This document shows positions 34,877-41,228 of a stretch of DNA of 64,000 nucleotides, piece after piece (position 1 is the stretch's first letter; every line of letters begins with the position of its first letter). Both the position numbers and the translations under genes were made by a program. The notes under the pieces are model-generated. The model worked only from the letters and a program-made list of their open reading frames with translations. It searched no databases and was not told where the DNA came from. The stretch is from positions 1,612,001 through 1,676,000 of the forward strand of contig NZ_JBFDTP010000002.1 in the NCBI RefSeq assembly GCF_040719375.1. Reading direction: 5' to 3'. Origin of the DNA: Clostridium sp. AN503. GTDB lineage: Bacteria > Bacillota > Clostridia > Lachnospirales > Lachnospiraceae.

Positions 34877-36760
34877 ATGGGAACTGAAAATAAAAAACAT
34901 GCTGTGTCACTGGGAATCCGCATTGGAATCGTATTTTTTCTGACTATCCTGATTGTGATAACGGCTGCTTATTTTGTATTACTGCGGAATGTTCAAAATC
35001 TGTTTACAGAATATACGATCACCATGGTGGAGGCAATGACGGACCAGGGCGTCGATATGATTGAGACTGAATTAAATACAGGCAAAAGTGAGGCTGTATT
35101 TTTAGCAAATGCATTCCAACTTCCAGTACTTAAGGGGGATGAAGCCGGATTTCCGAAACCATATATAGAAGGTGGATATCTGCGGATGGTTTATGTGACA
35201 CAGGAAAAGGCGGTTGCGTCCGATGGAAGCGTGCGGGATCATATCCAGAGCCGTGCAGATATCCAGACTGCTTTTTCAGGAGAGACTGCGGTCTACGGAC
35301 CCTATTATAATGCAGAGAATGAATTTGTAGTCTGTTACTCAGCTCCGGTCCGCCAGGAGAACGAGATTGTCGGTGTACTATCTGTTGAGAAAAACGGTTA
35401 CCGTTTTTGTGAGGTGATCCAGAATATCCGGTTTATCAATTCAGGAGAATCTTATATCATTAATGAAGATGGAACCGATATTGCAGTCAGTGATCCCAAC
35501 CATATGGAGTGGGTCACGTCACAGTATAATGCGCAGAAGCTGCTTGAAGAAAATGGTGATGAAGAAACCGGTCTTATTCTGGAGCTGGAGCGAAAGGGGC
35601 TGAATGGTGAGAGCGGCGTGGGGACCTATTCCTGGGAGGATGGATTGGTTTATGTGTTTTACAGGCCGATCCCGTCCGTAAACTGGGTGCTTCTCGCTGG
35701 GATGCGCAGGTCAGAGATCGTGGCTATGACTTATACCGCGTTATTGTCTTCTGTTTCAGATGGGCAGGTACTGGGAATCTGTCTTTTTTTCGTCGTCCTG
35801 CTCACGATCCTTATTATTTACTGGATCATATCCAGCATGAAGAAAAATGCGGATATCAATGAGGGACTAAGGCGGATCGCCAATTATGATTCTTTGACCG
35901 GATTGCTGAACCGAAACAGTTACCATGCTGTTTTTGATACGCTTCTGAAAGAACAAGGACCTGTTTCCTGTGTCTATGTAGATGTTAACGGACTGCATGA
36001 ACTCAACAACCATCTGGGACACAGCGCGGGGGATGATATGCTCAAAGCTGTAGCCGGCGAACTGCGGCAAAGATTTCCGCTGGAAGACGTCTACCGCATT
36101 GGCGGTGATGAATTTGTCGTTTTGTGCCGTGGAAGGAATATGCAAAAGCTGCAGGCAGAGATGGAGCGGGTACGCCAATCCCTTCATGACCAGAATTATG
36201 ATATTTCTATCGGAATAGCTTGTTGTGAGGAGGCCGATGAGGTGAACGCGATGCTCCAGGAAGCAGAAGCGGCCATGCAGGAGGATAAAAAGTGGTTCTA
36301 CCAAAATAATGGAAATGAGCGCAGGATGAGGATCCTGGACGAGAGCCTGAAGCAGACGCTGTTGGAAAAACAGGATGCAGATACGTTTCTCGCTGTCCTG
36401 GAGCCTGTATTCAGCGGTGTTTATTTTGTAAATCTCAGTGTGGATACCGTTCGCAGCCTCTATATCCCGGATTATTTTGAAAGCTGTCTCCAGGAGATGG
36501 GCCGGAGGTTCAGCAAAGCACTCCTTCTTTATGCGGAACGGAATGTTCTGCCTGAATATCTTCCTTTGTTCCACCAGCTTTGCGACTATCTGAAGCTCGA
36601 GGGGATCATGAAAGACGGCAATGCAGAATTTGACTATGAAAAGGTCAATGGCGACCGTCTGCACCTGCGTATCTTAAAGTTCAAGGACTATACTCCCGAA
36701 CGGCGTGAGACCCTGTGGATCTTTTCTAATGCAGGCAGGCTGAATATGGAGATTGAATAG
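34877..36760 (+). CDS. Cache-domain diguanylate cyclase with a C-terminal extension
   Basis: 627 residues. An N-terminal span (~14-34), an extracytoplasmic dCache-like sensor (~40-290) and a second span (~295-320) are followed by a GGDEF domain (~335-490). The active-site motif is RIGGDEFVVL, intact, and DSLTGLLNRN and HSAGDDML are canonical. It should make cyclic di-GMP in response to a small external ligand. About 130 residues follow the GGDEF domain, starting near residue 495, rich in helices and with no EAL motif; this tail is not recognised. No neighbouring partner is seen. Confidence 0.9.
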   Translation: MGTENKKHAVSLGIRIGIVFFLTILIVITAAYFVLLRNVQNLFTEYTITMVEAMTDQGVDMIETELNTGKSEAVFLANAFQLPVLKGDEAGFPKPYIEGGYLRMVYVTQEKAVASDGSVRDHIQSRADIQTAFSGETAVYGPYYNAENEFVVCYSAPVRQENEIVGVLSVEKNGYRFCEVIQNIRFINSGESYIINEDGTDIAVSDPNHMEWVTSQYNAQKLLEENGDEETGLILELERKGLNGESGVGTYSWEDGLVYVFYRPIPSVNWVLLAGMRRSEIVAMTYTALLSSVSDGQVLGICLFFVVLLTILIIYWIISSMKKNADINEGLRRIANYDSLTGLLNRNSYHAVFDTLLKEQGPVSCVYVDVNGLHELNNHLGHSAGDDMLKAVAGELRQRFPLEDVYRIGGDEFVVLCRGRNMQKLQAEMERVRQSLHDQNYDISIGIACCEEADEVNAMLQEAEAAMQEDKKWFYQNNGNERRMRILDESLKQTLLEKQDADTFLAVLEPVFSGVYFVNLSVDTVRSLYIPDYFESCLQEMGRRFSKALLLYAERNVLPEYLPLFHQLCDYLKLEGIMKDGNAEFDYEKVNGDRLHLRILKFKDYTPERRETLWIFSNAGRLNMEIE

Positions 36761-37126
36761 GAGATGGATAGATTCAGATCTGAGCCTTGGAGAGCTGCAC
36801 GATATATTATAGTGTAATGTTTCAGTATAAATGGAGGTAAGACAATTGTGTTCGCGTTGTAGAAGAAAGGTTATGTTATATTGGGATGCTGGCTGCTGTA
36901 TTATAGTATAGGGAAACGCGGATAGTGTAATAGGATTATAGAATATGATTGAGATTTTATTTAAATGAAATATTATGGCTACCAGGCAGGGAAAACCTGG
37001 TAGCCATGATTGTGAGTAAATATTGATTCAACTTTTCGTTAAACTCAAGTTGTTCCGAATAGTCGCGGCAAGCGAGTGTGGGAGCGTAGCCGTTACTATT
37101 TGGAAAACTAGAATTTAACGAAATAG
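36761..37126. other. Junction region with left end of the inovirus-like element
   Basis: Host intergenic sequence (36761-36974) without a credible ORF is followed by a 12-bp perfect hairpin (ATGGCTACCAGG 36975-36986 with CCTGGTAGCCAT 36996-37007). Then come the direct-repeat core at 37026-37045 and a long inverted repeat (37026-37135). The same hairpin-plus-core arrangement recurs at 44545-44605. Confidence 0.6.
37026..37045. repeat. Left direct-repeat core (attL candidate)
   Basis: The 20-mer ATTCAACTTTTCGTTAAACT is identical to 44586-44605; in both copies a GAATAGT follows 10-11 nt later. An identical 20-nt match with matching flanking hairpins at both element ends is the best candidate for the attachment core. 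Confidence 0.7.
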
Positions 37127-37135
37127 TTAGTCAAC
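37026..37135. repeat. Long imperfect inverted repeat (possible ssDNA attachment or packaging hairpin)
   Basis: The arm 37026-37069 and the reverse complement of 37089-37135 share TTTCGTTAAA, AGTT, TCC, AATAGT and CGGC in register, leaving a ~19-nt loop. Such a structure would form only in single-stranded DNA or RNA. CTX-type filamentous phages use a comparable folded hairpin as the XerC substrate; that link is by analogy. Confidence 0.6.
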
Positions 37136-37321
37136 ATATAAGATAAGTACATTATCTACAATACAGGAACCAAGTACAGCACGCCATTCAAAACGTTTAA
37201 TACACCTTTCAGGGGAGCCACCACCCAAATATGTAAGTCCATAGATTCTGTCTTGTTTACGGATAGAAACCTGACCACCTGTTAAATTTAAACCTTTCAA
37301 AAGCTGTCCTACATACATCAT
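37127..37321 (-). CDS. Small protein downstream of rep
   Basis: 64 residues, start MMYVGQLLKGLNLTGG. The ATG overlaps the rep stop (ATGA), the usual sign of translational coupling. It is basic, with a Gly-rich LTYLGGGSPERCIKRFEW stretch, and has no clear membrane span. The C-terminus (VLGSCIVDNVLILYVD) runs into the long inverted repeat. Function unknown. A small replication accessory is possible from position only. Confidence 0.55.
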   Translation of the reverse strand: MMYVGQLLKGLNLTGGQVSIRKQDRIYGLTYLGGGSPERCIKRFEWRAVLGSCIVDNVLILYVD

Positions 37322-38325
37322 GCCACCCCCAGTCCATTTGCATCATCAAAAGGCGTTTTCTCATCATCGAGGAGCAAGCGGAAGCCATTGGAGAGCATTT
37401 CAATCTTGCTATATTCGATACAACCGCCAGTATAATGCTGGACGCCAGAAATGCGACGCAGAAATGCCCGGTAGGATTCATAATTCTCTATCTGCAATTG
37501 ACTGTATTGTTGACTTAAGGGCAAATTTGAGATAATATAGACCTTGGTAAAGCAAGCATATTTGTTTGCGTACCTACAAGGCAGTTCGAGGGGGTATCCG
37601 TCCAAGTAATTAAGCATATCGCCAATACGCAGACTTGAGCGGAACTCCTCGAACACTACCACATCCTGACCTTTGTAATTGTCAAAAGGATGCAAGTAAT
37701 CAGTTACGCGAAAGACGTTCTCATATCCGTATCGTTCCATAACACCGCGAGTTTTTCCAGAACCAGTATCACCATAGATGTATGTAACGTCAACATTTCG
37801 CCATGTGTTCTTATAGGTCTCCTGCCTGACGGTCTGTCTGGCACGGTCAATCTTATCCATGTGAAGGATATAAGAAGCGTCCTGCTCAAGAATCTCAAAA
37901 TCTGACATACCATCCTTTATCATGCTGTATAAGTCATCCAAGTCATTCCGCTTTCCCTGTCGTTCAACCGGAACATCACCGAACTCCTCAAAAGTGCCAT
38001 CAATACAAGTTTCATGTTTCCGGGTATCGAGCCAGCGACCCGTCTTCATAACGTAATCCTTGTTTTGCTGTGCAGTTCCTTTTGCCATTTCAAGATGCGC
38101 ACCATCGAACCTCTTACGGACAGAAGAGAAGCGAACCACACAAGCACTATGAAGATAAATATGAGTGTGGGGCGTTCCCTCCTCACCAATTTCATCAGAC
38201 ATGCACCAATAGACCGCTTGGCGAAACTCTGTGAGAAGCTCCTTTATCCGGTCGTGTGTGAATCCCTTTTCTACCGGGTTGTTTATCGTTATCTGCCACT
38301 TTCTAGAAGCAGTATCTTTTTCCAT
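37318..38325 (-). CDS. rep: CRESS-type replication initiator (HUH endonuclease plus SF3 helicase)
   Basis: 335 residues from the ATG at 38325 (AAAGGGGAG upstream). The rolling-circle motifs are ordered as in circovirus-like Reps: motif I WQITINNP (10-17), motif II HTHIYLH (53-59), motif III YVMK with the nicking Tyr91 and Lys94. The superfamily-3 helicase follows: Walker A GDTGSGKT (185-192), Walker B VVVFEEF (222-228), motif C IISN (264-267). The region around the Walker B (DNYKGQDVVVFEEF...DGYPL) is strikingly like eukaryotic CRESS virus Reps. It should nick the TAGTATTAC stem-loop 115 nt upstream. Typical inovirus initiators are of other HUH families lacking this helicase, so its presence here is notable. 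Confidence 0.92.
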   Translation of the reverse strand: MEKDTASRKWQITINNPVEKGFTHDRIKELLTEFRQAVYWCMSDEIGEEGTPHTHIYLHSACVVRFSSVRKRFDGAHLEMAKGTAQQNKDYVMKTGRWLDTRKHETCIDGTFEEFGDVPVERQGKRNDLDDLYSMIKDGMSDFEILEQDASYILHMDKIDRARQTVRQETYKNTWRNVDVTYIYGDTGSGKTRGVMERYGYENVFRVTDYLHPFDNYKGQDVVVFEEFRSSLRIGDMLNYLDGYPLELPCRYANKYACFTKVYIISNLPLSQQYSQLQIENYESYRAFLRRISGVQHYTGGCIEYSKIEMLSNGFRLLLDDEKTPFDDANGLGVA

Positions 38326-38341
38326 AAGTTTCTCCCCTTTC

Positions 38342-38428
38342 TTACAACTTGTAACTTGTAACAGATGTAACATTTTCGTGTTACAAGGTTTAAACCCTTT
38401 TAAAACCTAAGTTTGTTGGGTTTGTAAC
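38342..38428. repeat. Iteron-like TTGTAAC repeats at the rep origin
   Basis: TTGTAAC occurs at 38349-38355, 38356-38362 and 38422-38428, with a close variant (TGTAACA) at 38366-38372 and inverted copies TGTTACA (38379-38385) and TTACAA (38342-38347). They lie between the nonanucleotide hairpin and the rep start. CRESS Reps bind short iterons beside the nick site, so these are the candidate recognition elements. Confidence 0.65.
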
Positions 38429-38429
38429 A

Positions 38430-38460
38430 GAAGTTTGGGGTAATACTAGCCCCAAACTTC
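38430..38460 (-). other. Rolling-circle origin: stem-loop with nonanucleotide TAGTATTAC
   Basis: A perfect 11-bp stem (GAAGTTTGGGG 38430-38440 with CCCCAAACTTC 38450-38460) closes a 9-nt loop. On the minus strand, the rep strand, the loop and its closing base read TAGTATTAC (38448 to 38440). This is the circovirus nonanucleotide, where Rep cuts between the last T and AC. The T and A of the cut lie at 38442/38441. Placement just upstream of rep on the sense strand is the usual CRESS arrangement. Confidence 0.9.
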
Positions 38461-38720
38461 CGAAAGACCGCGCCTATGGCGCACAGGCGAGAGCCGACAC
38501 AACATAAGGATTGATACGGCTTACGCCTACCATGACGAACAAATACAGCGACCGTGTCTGGCACTATGGGGTAATCAAGGCTACGCCTTATGGGGTACGG
38601 GGCGCACGATCACAGACCAGAGGGCAGGAGAGTACCAGCCACTAAGGACAGGGTAGACAGCACCGCCCGGAGGGCACCCGGTGCTAGGTTTGTGAAAACC
38701 TGTTCGCAAATCAAACATAC
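38461..38720. other. Structured GC-rich intergenic region of the element
   Basis: No ORF with a ribosome-binding site. Several short hairpins occur (GCGCC-TAT-GGCGC near 38470; CACCG...CGGTG near 38660). It lies between the coat terminator and the origin, where a filamentous phage packaging signal would be expected. That role is inference. Confidence 0.45.
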
Positions 38721-38721
38721 C

Positions 38722-38750
38722 AAAAAGAGGGCAGTATATAACCGCCCTCC
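38722..38750 (-). terminator. Terminator after the coat gene
   Basis: On the minus strand GAGGGC pairs with GCCCTC (38744-38749 with 38727-38732), followed by TTTTTGG. It begins 23 nt after the coat stop codon, like the central terminator after gene VIII in Ff phages. Confidence 0.8.
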
Positions 38751-38772
38751 GAGGAAAGAAATACCGGAATCG

Positions 38773-39045
38773 TCAGCCGACCTGACGAAGACCGTTAATC
38801 TTTTTGATGATGTACTGGACACCAACGTTAGATGCCGCAATACCAACCGCGCCACCAGCAAAAGCGGCAAGGATGATACCGAAGATCGTTACAGTCTTGG
38901 CAATCCCTTCACCCGCGATCGTGTTGAAGTCCACAACATCAGCACCAGCTTCCGCAGCCCAAGCACTCATGGTCGGAACGGCAAGCATAACGGCGGTGGA
39001 TGCAGGAACAGCAAGAGCCTTAGCCTTTTCGATAAGTTTACGCAT
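38773..39045 (-). CDS. Inovirus-type major coat protein (pVIII-like)
   Basis: 90 residues from the ATG at 39045 (AAGGAGG 8 nt upstream). A signal peptide with basic start MRKLIEKAKALA, a hydrophobic core and a cleavage site after SAWA leave a mature ~60-residue protein: an acidic N-terminus (AEAGADVVDF), one membrane helix with small residues (TIFGIILAAFAGGAVGIAAS) and a basic C-terminus (YIIKKINGLRQVG). This is the classic layout of filamentous phage major coats, where the basic tail contacts DNA. A strong terminator follows it. Sequence itself is not obviously similar to named families. Confidence 0.85.
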   Translation of the reverse strand: MRKLIEKAKALAVPASTAVMLAVPTMSAWAAEAGADVVDFNTIAGEGIAKTVTIFGIILAAFAGGAVGIAASNVGVQYIIKKINGLRQVG

Positions 39046-39061
39046 AACAAAATCCTCCTTT

Positions 39062-39325
39062 TTATGATATGTTTTTGAATATGTTAGAAATGAAATGCAA
39101 GGTGAAGATGAATACAATCACTCCAAGGAACAGATAAATTGCAATCATGATATCACGGAGCCGTTCATTTGTAACCGTAAGTTGTGCATACAGTGCGGCT
39201 AAATCGATATCAGCCAGCTCCCCGCCCAAGTCATTGATTAAATCAATCTCATCAGGAAGGGCATCGGAACCAGTCGCGAACACTGTAGAGAGCAGTACGA
39301 GGTTACAGGATGATAACATCATCAA
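39062..39325 (-). CDS. Small membrane protein (minor coat candidate)
   Basis: 87 residues from the ATG at 39325 (MMLSSCNLVLLSTVFATG start; ATG 39322 also possible). The hydrophobic N-terminus with Cys could be a signal peptide. An acidic middle segment (DALPDEIDLINDLGGELADIDLAAL) is followed by a C-terminal span (IMIAIYLFLGVIVFIFTLHFI). It overlaps the end of the preceding gene by 23 nt and lies next to the coat gene. The size and place fit a small virion tip protein (pVII/pIX-like), which I infer from position only. Confidence 0.65.
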   Translation of the reverse strand: MMMLSSCNLVLLSTVFATGSDALPDEIDLINDLGGELADIDLAALYAQLTVTNERLRDIMIAIYLFLGVIVFIFTLHFISNIFKNIS

Positions 39326-39545
39326 CACCGCCAAATTTATTGTACTGAACGTCAATGTTCATGCCGGGCTTTAAGCTCGCAACGGATGCCACCGGGTAAG
39401 AATCAGAGATCCAGAAAGTTTCTACCTGCTGGCCAACCATGCCCTCACGTCCATCATGAATGGTGTGTAAGCTTGTTCCTTTAACCTGTTTCCCATCCCT
39501 TTTTACATAGTCCAACTTCTGAATACCTACTAACTTTGCTTTCAT
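39303..39545 (-). CDS. Probable ssDNA-binding protein (pV-like)
   Basis: 80 residues, start MKAKLVGIQKLDYVKRDGKQVKGTSLHTIHDG with GAGAGGAAG before the ATG. It is short, basic and beta-rich (VETFWISDSYPVASVASLKPGMNIDVQYN), as expected for an OB-fold single-strand-binding protein that coats phage DNA before assembly. Firmicutes inoviruses carry such proteins right upstream of the coat gene, as here. Assignment is by size, composition and context; I cannot confirm the fold. Confidence 0.65.
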   Translation of the reverse strand: MKAKLVGIQKLDYVKRDGKQVKGTSLHTIHDGREGMVGQQVETFWISDSYPVASVASLKPGMNIDVQYNKFGGVDDVIIL

Positions 39546-39814
39546 TCTTTCTTCCTCTCTTTCTTATAGGGCTTATTCAGTTGTCAAGGTGGCATATCCG
39601 GCGTTTCCATCAACGGATATGATTATCACGGAATCCCTCACGAACGTTTCACAACGGCATGAACAACGCCTAATAACTATCGCTTACACCGAGGGTTTCC
39701 GATGCACCCACAACAACCGCTACATTATAGTACAGGAGCCTAAATTTCGTCGCCGTTTGTGTCATGCGGAGGCTTTTACTCGACAAGAACCTGTATTACG
39801 CTCTTTGAGCGAAT
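39546..39814. other. Non-coding stretch upstream of the SSB-like gene
   Basis: About 270 nt without a supported ORF. On the minus strand a TATAAT at 39729-39724 could serve the SSB-TM-coat genes, but no good -35 is seen. Confidence 0.4.
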
Positions 39815-39896
39815 CGGAATGGCAGGAATCGAACCCGCGACTTGCATACCCTGTTTTATGGTGTGCACCGCTGTTTTACCACTAAACTACATTCCG
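39815..39896 (-). tRNA. tRNA-like sequence with an enlarged anticodon arm
   Basis: On the minus strand: a perfect 7-bp acceptor stem (CGGAATG with CATTCCG), a 4-bp D stem with AGTGGTA loop (GTTT...AAAC), a 5-bp T stem with TTCGATT loop, and the spacing of a tRNA, but 82 nt rather than ~73. The anticodon region contains an 8-bp helix (TGCACACC with GGTATGCA, one mismatch) around ATAAAACAG. So no normal 7-nt anticodon loop is visible and no 3' CCA is encoded. Either an aberrant tRNA, a pseudo-tRNA or a tRNA mimic used by the element. Confidence 0.5.
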
Positions 39897-39937
39897 TTAA
39901 AGGGGAGAGGGCGGTTAAACCCCCTCAACCATTATTA

Positions 39938-40123
39938 TTAATACTCAATTCCAAGTTCGCAACAAACATCATCAAGCGCTTTCCAATTAGAAACAGAACG
40001 TCTCGCAATTTCAGAAGAAGAACCAAAAGTCATAATATCACAAGTACTCCGCACCCACGCTTTTTTAGTTGCCGAACGAATAACATGTAAGATTTCCTCA
40101 TTTGTCATTTTCTTGTTTTCCAT
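39938..40123 (-). CDS. Small protein of the inovirus-like element
   Basis: 61 residues, MENKKMTNEEILHVIRSATKKAW. AAGGGG lies ~9 nt upstream of the ATG on the minus strand. Helical and basic in its first half, with two Cys near the end (VCCELGIEY). It is divergent from the RHH regulator across a 244-nt region holding three operator repeats and a hairpin. It may be an early regulator; no family recognised. Confidence 0.6.
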   Translation of the reverse strand: MENKKMTNEEILHVIRSATKKAWVRSTCDIMTFGSSSEIARRSVSNWKALDDVCCELGIEY

Positions 40124-40237
40124 TTCAAATTCCCCTTTCCAAACCTTAATAGTGCATGTTATACTTATCTTGAGATACTAGACCCATTCTCACTACTACG
40201 GGATTCCGTTCTTGTTGCTATGGGTATCCTTGTATCT

Positions 40238-40263
40238 GTAAGGTAAATCATATCTTACCTTAC
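40238..40263. promoter_or_regulatory. Inverted repeat in the divergent control region
   Basis: GTAAGGTAA (40238-40246) and TTACCTTAC (40255-40263) form perfect 9-bp arms around 8 nt. It lies between the divergent 61-aa and RHH genes and could be a second operator or a hairpin in the leader RNA. Confidence 0.5.
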
Positions 40264-40280
40264 GAATCTATTATATCAAA

Positions 40281-40355
40281 GTTTAGGCCTAAACACCATT
40301 GGCATATTACACAAAGTTTAGGCCTAAGTGTTGTGCAAATTGTTTAGGCCTAAAC
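40281..40355. promoter_or_regulatory. Three palindromic operators GTTTAGGCCTAAAC
   Basis: Copies at 40281-40294 (perfect), 40316-40329 (last two bases differ) and 40342-40355 (perfect; 12 nt before the RHH start codon, ahead of its GGAGG). The 14-bp palindrome with two-fold symmetry is typical of ribbon-helix-helix dimer sites. Centre spacings are 35 and 26 nt. Autoregulation of the RHH gene is the natural reading. Confidence 0.8.
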
Positions 40356-40367
40356 GCGGAGGCGCAT

Positions 40368-40568
40368 ATGAACAAAACAGATAGGAACGAGTACGTAAGA
40401 GAATACATCAAAGAAGCATACAAAACTGTTAAAGTCTACATCCGAGAAGAAGAATACTCCGCGATAGTAGAGCACATGAAACAACAGGGGTATACAAAGA
40501 TGAGCGGTTACATCAAAGACCTCATAAACCGGGATATGGGTTACATGTCAGAAAAGCCGGAGGAGTAG
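40368..40568 (+). CDS. Ribbon-helix-helix transcription regulator of the element
   Basis: 66 residues from ATG 40368 (CGGAGG upstream). The core TVKVYIREEEYSAIVEHMKQQGYTKMSGYIKDLI has the strand-helix-helix pattern of Arc/CopG-like proteins. It is the only regulator in the element and reads opposite to the structural genes. Three GTTTAGGCCTAAAC palindromes stand directly upstream, so it likely represses itself and perhaps the divergent side, a switch between quiescent and productive states. Confidence 0.75.
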   Translation: MNKTDRNEYVREYIKEAYKTVKVYIREEEYSAIVEHMKQQGYTKMSGYIKDLINRDMGYMSEKPEE

Positions 40569-40569
40569 C

Positions 40570-40908
40570 ATGGATTTTATCTTTTGGCTAATATACTTCC
40601 TACTAAACGCTTGGTTTTCTATAGAAATAAACTTCAAAGACCCATGGGAGCAACTTATCAGTGTATTTGTTGGTTCTGGAATTTGTTATGCAATTGACAA
40701 AATCTTATATACAATTGCATACGAAATAACAGGAGATATTACATCCAAATATGACGGATACCATTATAGAAGTGCGGTACACTGGGGAGTAAGAACTCTA
40801 TTATTCTTGATTGTAATTTTAATAGGTTCCACAGGACTTTACAGGATAATTTTAGAGCACTTAACCCATCTTGTTTACAAAATTGTAGGAAGTCCATTGC
40901 ATGTGTAA
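40570..40908 (+). CDS. Membrane protein downstream of the RHH regulator
   Basis: 112 residues. A GGAGGAG site overlaps the regulator end and the ATG follows one base after its stop. Predicted spans lie at ~2-18, ~30-50 and ~75-95 (LLFLIVILIGSTGLYRII). Function unknown. As the companion of the repressor it might be a superinfection-exclusion or maintenance protein, but that is inference. Its 3' part (40739-40908) overlaps, on the other strand, an ORF with an equally good start signal. Confidence 0.6.
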   Translation: MDFIFWLIYFLLNAWFSIEINFKDPWEQLISVFVGSGICYAIDKILYTIAYEITGDITSKYDGYHYRSAVHWGVRTLLFLIVILIGSTGLYRIILEHLTHLVYKIVGSPLHV

Positions 40909-41131
40909 ACAAATGAAATACCAAATATCGCAGTTCCGGAAATTGAACAAGGAATACACAATTCATTGTTAAGGCAATGAGAAAATAATTAAATACATAG
41001 TGGCGGAGAGACCATGGACGACCGATAAAACAATCACCAATCCAATGAATATAGACAAAAAACATAGGTCCCAAAACAAGAAATAACCACGCCAATATAG
41101 ACGCAAAAAAGTTTGAAACAGCTAGTTCCAT
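40739..41131 (-). CDS. Membrane protein between Zot and the control region
   Basis: 130 residues from the ATG at 41131 (GGAGGTATATTTT upstream). Spans at ~8-28 and ~45-62, then an amphipathic Leu-rich C-terminal half. It follows the Zot-like gene by 97 nt on the same strand and could be an assembly protein (pXI/pIV-like role is not supported by sequence). Its last ~57 codons overlap the plus-strand gene at 40570-40908, so one of the two C-termini may be non-functional or the overlap is real. Confidence 0.5.
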   Translation of the reverse strand: MELAVSNFFASILAWLFLVLGPMFFVYIHWIGDCFIGRPWSLRHYVFNYFLIALTMNCVFLVQFPELRYLVFHLFTHAMDFLQFCKQDGLSALKLSCKVLWNLLKLQSRIIEFLLPSVPHFYNGIRHIWM

Positions 41132-41228
41132 AAAATATACCTCCAGAATCCATTTATCACCACCAGAGACAGTCACTCGCTGTCTCTGGCTTATTCGCCC
41201 CTGTTTGGCGATGTGTGCGCGTCGGGCG

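Noticed and set aside
37026..37045. Attachment core as the chromosomal dif site
   Set aside because: The sequence does not match the Firmicutes dif consensus I know well enough to call it; kept as an att candidate only.
40299..40367. N-terminal extension of the RHH regulator
   Set aside because: It would be translated across the operator palindromes and lacks a ribosome-binding site; ATG 40368 follows CGGAGG.
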